A DNA stretch of 11,035 bases from NCBI GenBank assembly GCA_913046275.1, contig CAJWSE010000031.1, positions 1 through 11,035 on the forward strand, given 5' to 3'. The notes beneath the pieces are model-generated. The model did no database searches, was not told where the DNA came from, and worked only from the letters and a program-made list of their open reading frames with translations. The DNA comes from an uncultured Phycisphaerae bacterium. GTDB lineage: Bacteria; Planctomycetota; Phycisphaerae; Phycisphaerales; SM1A02. Shown piece by piece: positions 6,590 through 11,035 of this stretch (the stretch's first letter is position 1; each line of letters begins with the position of its first letter). The translations under genes and the position numbers were made by a program.

Positions 6590-7543
6590 ATGGCAAGAAC
6601 GAATCCATTCAAAAGGCACGTTTTTACTTTCGTATGTTTAGTTTTTATTTTGTTGTATGCTGTTTTGTTTTCAGTTGCAATTTCTAAAACATCGGGCAAC
6701 AGTCGCACATTCGAACAAACGCAAGTTCAGGCTTCGCTTCTACCACCATCGTGGTGGTTCTACAATGAGCAACAAAAAAACCAAGTTAGTGAACTTGGTG
6801 ATAGCTGGTTCTCTATTTTTGGAACAGATCAGCTGGGCAGGGATGTCTTTTCTAGGTGTGTTGTTGGTGGCGCAGTAAGTATTGCTGTTGGATTGTTCGC
6901 TGCTTGTATAGCTGTATTTTTAGGTACAGCTTGGGGGACAGTTGCAGCTGTCAAGGGAGGCAGGGTAGATTCAACAATGATGCGCATCGTAGATATTTTG
7001 TATGGCCTACCTTCAATTATGCTAGTTGTCCTTATCACTATTGCAGCAAATGCACTTTTACTTTCCAAGAATGTCGATTCAACGATATATAGTGAGTTTA
7101 TCCAAGTTGTTTGCATGATTTGTGCAATTGGAACAGTAAGTTGGCTCACTGTGTCTAGAGTAATACGAGGGCAAGTGAAGAGTTTATTAGCCAGACCAAC
7201 AATGGAAGCATGTAAAGTGATGGGCCTTCATCCAAAGCGAATGTTTACACATCATTTACTTCCTGCATTGCTGGGGACAATTCTGGTGTATGCAACACTC
7301 ACAGTTCCAGCAGCAATTCTTTCAGAGGCATTTCTGAGTTTTCTCGGGATTGGTATTCGTGAGCCAATTCCCAGTTGGGGCAATTTAGCATCTGATGGTC
7401 TGAGTCAGCTAAACCCTGTGCATTCTCGTTGGTGGTTGTTGTTTTGGCCTTGCCTTTGCATCTCATTTACGCTTGTTGTAATGAATTGGCTAGGTCAGTT
7501 ATTACGGAGACATGCTACACGAATTGCGAGTGAGCCAGTATGA
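6590..7543 (+). CDS. Dipeptide/oligopeptide-type ABC transporter permease (DppC/OppC family)
   Basis: This is an inner-membrane permease subunit of a peptide- or nickel-type ABC importer. An N-terminal membrane helix (about 11-31) is followed by a periplasmic stretch ending in FGTDQLGRDVFSR (about 77-89), a DppC hallmark. Five more membrane segments follow at about 91-121, 133-158, 168-193, 226-248 and 281-303. The EAA loop that contacts the ATPase is visible at 206-225 (EACKVMGLHPKRMF, then LLP). SFLGIGI and PSWG near 250-264 complete the family signature. I chose ATG at 6590; GTG at 6584 is in frame and adds two residues, and neither has a good ribosome site. The stop overlaps the ATPase start by 4 bp (ATGA). 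The usual DppB partner permease and a substrate-binding protein are not adjacent. Confidence 0.9.
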   Translation: MARTNPFKRHVFTFVCLVFILLYAVLFSVAISKTSGNSRTFEQTQVQASLLPPSWWFYNEQQKNQVSELGDSWFSIFGTDQLGRDVFSRCVVGGAVSIAVGLFAACIAVFLGTAWGTVAAVKGGRVDSTMMRIVDILYGLPSIMLVVLITIAANALLLSKNVDSTIYSEFIQVVCMICAIGTVSWLTVSRVIRGQVKSLLARPTMEACKVMGLHPKRMFTHHLLPALLGTILVYATLTVPAAILSEAFLSFLGIGIREPIPSWGNLASDGLSQLNPVHSRWWLLFWPCLCISFTLVVMNWLGQLLRRHATRIASEPV

Positions 7544-8346
7544 AAAATCTGATTCTTGAACTACAAAATCTCCATGTTGCATTTCAGGCCACAGCAGCAG
7601 TTCGAGGCATTAATCTTACTTTGTATAAGGGCCAAACTACCGCAATCGTTGGTGAATCTGGTAGCGGTAAAAGTGTAACAGCCCTCTCAATCATGCAGCT
7701 TTTGCCTCCGGGATCACATGTCTCTGGTCGAATTTTGTTTAATGACTTTGATGTGCTTCAATATAATTCGAAGCAAATGCAATCTATACGAGGTCAGAAA
7801 ATAGGGATGATATTCCAGGAACCTATGACTTCCCTAAATCCAGTGTTTACAATTGGAGAGCAAATTTCGGAAGTAGTTTTACAGCATCAGAATGTTTCAC
7901 GTAGGTTTTCGATAGAAAAAACAAGATCAATATTAAGAGAAGTTGGGATTGACCCGGCGCGTATTGACGCATATCCGCATGAGTTTTCTGGTGGAATGCG
8001 TCAAAGAGTAATGATTGCGATTGCGCTTGTAAATGAGCCCGATGTTCTGATAGCGGATGAGCCAACAACTGCACTTGATGCAATAACATCGAAGCAGATC
8101 ATTCAGTTGCTTCATCGTACTATTAAAAAACGAGATTTAAGCATGCTGTTTATTTCGCATGATTTAGGTATTGTCTCAGCAATTGCAGATGATATTTATG
8201 TAATGAATTCAGGTTTGATAGTTGAATCTGGGAGTGCTTGCAATGTTTTAACAAAGCCTCAAGCCAAATATACTAAAGCGTTAATTTCATGCAGGCCAAC
8301 ACTTATGAAGAAAACTAGCCGTCTCAAAACAATCGAGAGTATATAA
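7540..8346 (+). CDS. Dipeptide/oligopeptide-type ABC transporter ATPase (DppD-like), single domain
   Basis: This nucleotide-binding subunit energises the permease encoded just upstream, with which it overlaps by 4 bp. All ATPase motifs are intact in 268 residues: Walker A GESGSGKS (38-45), Q-loop FQEP (Q93) within GMIFQEPMTSLNP, signature FSGGMRQR (149-156), Walker B DVLIADEP (168-175), D-loop ALD (178-180) and switch His at 207 (ISHD). Standalone DppD/OppD proteins are about 320-335 residues and end in a Cys-containing C-terminal domain. That domain is missing here. Instead the protein ends KYTKALISCRPTL, then RLKTIES, which resembles the linker joining the two halves of fused DppD-DppF ATPases. 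No second ATPase domain follows in any frame that I can see. It may work as a homodimer or pair with an ATPase encoded elsewhere. Confidence 0.92.
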   Translation: MKNLILELQNLHVAFQATAAVRGINLTLYKGQTTAIVGESGSGKSVTALSIMQLLPPGSHVSGRILFNDFDVLQYNSKQMQSIRGQKIGMIFQEPMTSLNPVFTIGEQISEVVLQHQNVSRRFSIEKTRSILREVGIDPARIDAYPHEFSGGMRQRVMIAIALVNEPDVLIADEPTTALDAITSKQIIQLLHRTIKKRDLSMLFISHDLGIVSAIADDIYVMNSGLIVESGSACNVLTKPQAKYTKALISCRPTLMKKTSRLKTIESI

Positions 8347-8490
8347 ATTTTTAAAAAAGTTTTATAGAACCGAAAGAAAAGTTTTCTCGTATTGATTGTT
8401 AAGGCAGAATGTTTTCGGCATTAGTGCATGGGTATATGTTTTTTGGTTAACAAAACGCGCCAATTTCTCATCGCCGAACTTTTTATTTGT

Positions 8491-8538
8491 AAGGGGGCTT
8501 GCGCGGATCGCAAGTGAGCAATAGGCAGGAGCCCAATA
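8491..8538 (+). promoter_or_regulatory. Foldable leader with sequestrable Shine-Dalgarno sequence
   Basis: A strong ribosome site, AGGAG at 8527-8531, sits 7 nt before the ATG at 8539 and is the best in the window. Two overlapping foldings are visible. CTTGCG (8498-8503) pairs with CGCAAG (8509-8514) around a CGGAT loop. GGGCTT (8495-8500) can instead pair with GAGCCC (8529-8534), which covers part of AGGAG. Both share bases 8498-8500, so forming one full stem disrupts the other. This could be a translational switch; I recognise no known riboswitch class. Elsewhere in the 8347-8538 gap I see no terminator or convincing promoter. Confidence 0.4.
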
Positions 8539-8946
8539 ATGGTTAAGATTGAAACAAATTCATTTGAGCAGGCTGTGCAGCAGTATGTTCATACCAGGAC
8601 CAGCCAAGCCAGAAAACTCATTTGGCATTTTATTCATACATTACCAACCATGTATTTTGTTCAGTGTGGAAGAGAGTCAAGGCCGATTCCGTGGATTACA
8701 TTTGAAGAAGAAGCGCCACTTGCACTTATATTTACCAGCCCAAATCAAGCGCTTGAAGCAGCTAAAGGCCTTATTGAAGATGTGAATGAAGTTCGAGTCA
8801 TCGGACTTCCTACAAATGCAGCTGCAATGTATGTAACTGCTCTTGCTGCCCAAGGCATTGAAAAAGTTTGTTTTAATCACGGCCCTCAACGATTCGATGC
8901 TCATATGGATGAGGTACTTTCCGCATTGCAGCTATTAGTTCGCTAG
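8539..8946 (+). CDS. Small conserved-type protein, possibly SseB-like
   Basis: This is a 135-residue soluble protein without signal peptide or membrane segment. The core alternates strands and helices. LPTMYFVQCG (35-44) is followed by APLALIFTSPNQALEAAKGL (59-78), VRVIGLPTNAAAMYVTALAAQGIEKVCFN (85-113) and a final helix DEVLSALQLLV. The order of a 'FTS...AL' strand-helix unit, a second strand-helix unit with a short pre-helix loop, and a closing hydrophobic strand ending in an Asn-His-Gly turn recalls the SseB domain. That domain is a poorly understood module also found in enhanced-serine-sensitivity proteins. The resemblance is fold-level and unconfirmed, and no catalytic residues stand out. 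It has its own leader and converges on the next gene across 7 bp, so it is probably monocistronic. Confidence 0.8.
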   Translation: MVKIETNSFEQAVQQYVHTRTSQARKLIWHFIHTLPTMYFVQCGRESRPIPWITFEEEAPLALIFTSPNQALEAAKGLIEDVNEVRVIGLPTNAAAMYVTALAAQGIEKVCFNHGPQRFDAHMDEVLSALQLLVR

Positions 8947-8953
8947 CATCTCT

Positions 8954-9259
8954 TTAGGGCTGTAATTCTCTACCTGTTTCAATATCCATTACGGACCAAT
9001 CGAAGTGTTTAGCAAGGCGTATAATTGGTAGCCAGGCAATTTCTTCTTCAACAATATGTAGAAGCATTTGAAGAACATCGCCATCTTCAGGGGGCAATTC
9101 GATACGAATTCCCGGACCCCATAGCATGTCTCCACCTTCAATTTCAGCAGTTGTATTAAATTTAGCAAGTGATTCAATGATTTCCATGCGCGTGCCAAGT
9201 GGAAGCCGATTCCCATCAGCATTTGCGGTCCTTGATTGTATGACAAACTGTTTGCTCAT
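8954..9259 (-). CDS. Small acidic protein of unknown function, coupled to a response regulator
   Basis: I do not recognise this 101-residue protein. It has no signal peptide or membrane segment. A basic-polar N-terminus (GNRLPLGTRMEIIESLAKF, 16-34) leads into WGPGIRIELPPEDG (47-60), an amphipathic helix DVLQMLLHIVEEEIAWLPII (61-80) and a C-terminal strand-like end WSVMDIETGREL. The three Trp residues and the Pro/Gly turns suggest a compact alpha/beta domain. Its ATG overlaps the TGA of the response-regulator gene (ATGA), which implies translational coupling and roughly matched amounts. A partner or output role for the receiver domain is a reasonable guess, without direct evidence. Confidence 0.78.
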   Translation of the reverse strand: MSKQFVIQSRTANADGNRLPLGTRMEIIESLAKFNTTAEIEGGDMLWGPGIRIELPPEDGDVLQMLLHIVEEEIAWLPIIRLAKHFDWSVMDIETGRELQP

Positions 9260-9642
9260 TGCTTTGCTTTAGTATCTAGTAAGCAGGATACAGTATCAAT
9301 CAGTTTTTCGAGGCTCACAGGCTTGTTGAGGTACGCAGAAACACCAAGCGATTTTGCATAAGCTATGTGCCTTTTCCCCTCATTTGCCGTCACCATAATG
9401 ACAATAGGTGGTTTTTTAAGATTTTGAATTTCTTCCATTACTAAAAAACCTGATCGCTTCGGCAGCATCATGTCCAAAATAATTGCGTCTGGCGCCTTAT
9501 TTTGGCAAGCAATAACGGCTGCAGTGCCATCAGTTGCTTTAATCGTATTTGCTCCCTCTACGCGCATTGCTAAGTCGAATGATTCTAAAATATCAAGATC
9601 ATCATCAACAATTAGAATGGTGTAATTTTCAAGTCGTTTCAT
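9256..9642 (-). CDS. Single-domain response regulator (CheY-like receiver)
   Basis: This is a stand-alone receiver domain that would accept phosphate from a histidine kinase encoded elsewhere. Counting from the ATG at 9642 (128 residues), the acidic pair is D13-D14 within LIVDDD. The phosphoacceptor is D57 in IILDMMLP, the conserved Thr is T85 in VMVTAN, and the conserved Lys is K107 in YLNKPVS. There is no DNA-binding or enzymatic output domain, so it acts by protein contact. The frame also opens at ATG 9687, adding MKNYSRFAPVTILTL, but the receiver fold begins directly after the 9642 start, and family members normally begin there. The gene overlaps the end of the acyltransferase gene by 14 bp with this start and overlaps the next gene by 4 bp. 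Confidence 0.92.
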   Translation of the reverse strand: MKRLENYTILIVDDDLDILESFDLAMRVEGANTIKATDGTAAVIACQNKAPDAIILDMMLPKRSGFLVMEEIQNLKKPPIVIMVTANEGKRHIAYAKSLGVSAYLNKPVSLEKLIDTVSCLLDTKAKQ

Positions 9643-10660
9643 TAGAGTCAGAATGGTAACAGGAGCAAAGCGACTGTAGTTCTTCATTTGTCATCCAGGG
9701 CAACGATTTGAGTTGTTCATAGAGTTTTTTGGGCATAGGCTCGTTGTTTAATTCGAATTTAGGCCTGCTTTTCCAGCGCCTATGCAGCCAGAGATATTGT
9801 TCTGGTGCGTCACGAATCATCTGTTCAATGGCCCGATTGTATCTTGCTGTGATGTAGTACAGCGGATCTGACTGCGTGCTCCAATCTTCAGGGGTAATAA
9901 AATCAGTTGTCGATATCTCGTACTTGAATTCTCCGTGTACTCGTTTCGCATGTACTGCTGCAATAGGGATTTTATGTCGCATTGCAAGCAGCCCAATTGA
10001 TTTATATGTTGAGGCTAATCGCCCAAAAAATGGTACAAACATGCCTCGATCACCGGCATTTTGATCTGCAATAAAACCGACATTTGATTTAGCCTCAATT
10101 AGTTCTTGTAATATTGGGACGCTGCCCCACTTGGTGATTATTTGTAATCCGTATTTTTGGCGGATATCAAGAACCCAATTATTGATTAAGCCATTATCTA
10201 GTGGCCGTGCTAATGCTGCGATTGGGTAACCAAGAACCGAAAGTGAATAACCAAGGAGTTCCCAGTTTCCACAGTGTCCAGTAATAAAAATTGTAGGCTT
10301 ATTTTCTGAGAGACGTGCTGCAACTTTTTCCATTCCTTTAAAATCAACATATTTTTGCCATGTTGTTGGTGTGATAAGTTGAGGCATTTGCACGCCTTCT
10401 GCAACAAAAAGTTGAAACATGTGCTCCATCGATTTTTGAGCTAATGCATTAGCATCCTCTTCACTCAATTGCGGAAAGCTAGCGCATATATTATTTGCTG
10501 CTCGCGTTCGTCTTTTTGAATTACATTTGTAATACAACGCGCCAATCAAACGAGAGGTTTGCATATTTATTGATATCGGAAAACAGGAAATGACCGAAGC
10601 AAGTGCACGTAGTGGGACATATTGCAACCAACTAACGATTGTAAATTTACGGCTTGCCAT
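9629..10660 (-). CDS. LpxL/HtrB-type lysophospholipid or lipid A acyltransferase
   Basis: This family of inner-membrane acyltransferases adds secondary acyl chains to lipid A precursors; relatives acylate other glycolipids. The 343-residue protein has a hydrophobic N-terminal stretch (about 8-33) that would anchor it. The catalytic HX4E motif is GHCGNWE (H129, E134). Other family segments are ARPLDN (151-156), IADQNAGDRGMFVPFFG (197-213) followed by AST, and YLWLHRRWK near 289-297. The C-terminal 45 or so residues after the core are polar and contain two close Cys. The start is ATG at 10660, 26 bp after the stop of the BRCT-like gene, and the 3' end overlaps the response-regulator gene, so the genes appear to form one operon. 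Presence of this enzyme supports a didermic envelope; the exact acceptor cannot be assigned. Confidence 0.92.
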   Translation of the reverse strand: MASRKFTIVSWLQYVPLRALASVISCFPISINMQTSRLIGALYYKCNSKRRTRAANNICASFPQLSEEDANALAQKSMEHMFQLFVAEGVQMPQLITPTTWQKYVDFKGMEKVAARLSENKPTIFITGHCGNWELLGYSLSVLGYPIAALARPLDNGLINNWVLDIRQKYGLQIITKWGSVPILQELIEAKSNVGFIADQNAGDRGMFVPFFGRLASTYKSIGLLAMRHKIPIAAVHAKRVHGEFKYEISTTDFITPEDWSTQSDPLYYITARYNRAIEQMIRDAPEQYLWLHRRWKSRPKFELNNEPMPKKLYEQLKSLPWMTNEELQSLCSCYHSDSNETT

Positions 10661-10686
10661 GCGTTTCGTAGAAGCCAGAAAGCTGC

Positions 10687-11035
10687 TTACCGACTATGTT
10701 GCCCTGTAAGAACATCAAGTCTATTGGCAGTTAAAATAGGCACCTGCGCAGCTTTGGCTTGTTTGCGCAGCGACTCATAATCCTCATACGCCTTTTGTGA
10801 GCGGGCGTATGCATCCATCATTGCTGGTGACGCATTACGACTTGGTCGGTGCGTCGGTTTTCGAGGAGCAATGCCGAGGACAAGAAAATCAAGGTCGCCA
10901 GGCACAACACCATTATCATTTACAACAATTCCGCCCCAACGATTAATTTGGTCTTTGATGAAGGAATTATTTGATTCAGGTTGCCCATCACCATCAGCGT
11001 CAAATTTTCCATGAACGATAAATGAGAATTTATAG
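10687..11035 (-). CDS. C-terminal part of a BRCT-like domain protein (5' end outside window)
   Basis: The frame is open from the window edge to TAA at 10687-10689, giving 115 residues with no start codon needed inside the window; GTG at 10905 is internal. The order of elements resembles a BRCT domain: a first strand FSFIVHGKF (3-11), a helix followed by the GG turn (FIKDQINRWGGIVV, 25-38), a hydrophobic strand DFLVLG (49-54), a long helix (about 72-95) and a final QVPILTANRLDVLTG unit (97-111), as in the BRCT of NAD-dependent DNA ligases. Two insertions differ from a typical BRCT: an acidic DADGDG loop after strand one, which resembles a Ca2+-binding EF-hand/dockerin loop, and a Pro/Arg-rich stretch at 56-70. 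Function is unknown. It precedes the acyltransferase gene by 26 bp. Confidence 0.65.
   Translation of the reverse strand, partial: YKFSFIVHGKFDADGDGQPESNNSFIKDQINRWGGIVVNDNGVVPGDLDFLVLGIAPRKPTHRPSRNASPAMMDAYARSQKAYEDYESLRKQAKAAQVPILTANRLDVLTGQHSR

Noticed and set aside
8375..8387. AGAAAAGTTTTCT dyad as a possible operator
   Set aside because: It is a short A/T-rich dyad in an A/T-rich spacer, with no second copy and no nearby promoter that I can support.
1..11035. tRNA, rRNA, CRISPR array, insertion sequence or phage genes
   Set aside because: No cloverleaf or rRNA-like blocks, no regularly spaced direct repeats, and no transposase, integrase or structural phage protein is visible on either strand.

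Overview
The window is a compact, AT-rich stretch of a bacterial chromosome made almost entirely of housekeeping and envelope genes. There is no sign of phage, IS elements, CRISPR or RNA genes. A lipid A-type acyltransferase and an extracytoplasmic function (ECF) sigma factor beside a membrane-anchored partner point to a didermic (Gram-negative) cell. Several small proteins without a family name, the anti-sigma-like protein with VPxGLExR motifs, the mostly weak Shine-Dalgarno sequences and the BRCT-like protein together suggest a Planctomycetota lineage, perhaps Phycisphaerae-like. That assignment rests on pattern recognition and is moderate at best.

Layout. (1) 1-1098, minus strand: trkA, the K+ uptake regulator, cut by the window edge. 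(2) 1099-1624: a 526-bp intergenic region with a candidate sigma70-type promoter and a roughly 245-nt leader that ends in competing stems. (3) 1625-3574, plus strand: an HU/IHF-family DNA-binding protein, a GC-rich hairpin, then the replicative helicase dnaB. (4) 3581-4558, minus strand: a Ca2+/Na+ antiporter of the CaCA family, convergent with dnaB across only 6 bp. (5) 4669-8346, plus strand: a tight five-gene cluster of ECF sigma factor, non-canonical membrane anti-sigma candidate, secreted helical protein, Dpp/Opp-type permease and Dpp/Opp-type ATPase. (6) 8347-8538: an intergenic stretch with a foldable leader overlapping a strong Shine-Dalgarno sequence. (7) 8539-8946, plus strand: a possibly SseB-like small protein. 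(8) 8954-11035, minus strand, transcribed right to left: a BRCT-like protein (N-terminus outside the window), an LpxL/HtrB-type acyltransferase, a single-domain response regulator and a 101-residue unknown protein. The last three genes overlap or nearly touch.

How the genes may work together. The most unusual arrangement is the 4669-8346 cluster. It joins a transcription switch (sigma plus membrane partner), an exported helical protein and half of a peptide-type ABC importer into what looks like one operon. The importer part is incomplete. Only one of the two usual permeases is present. The ATPase is a single domain whose C-terminus looks like the linker of a DppD-DppF fusion whose second half is absent. 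The minus-strand cluster at the right end links outer-membrane lipid acylation to a lone receiver domain and a translationally coupled small protein.
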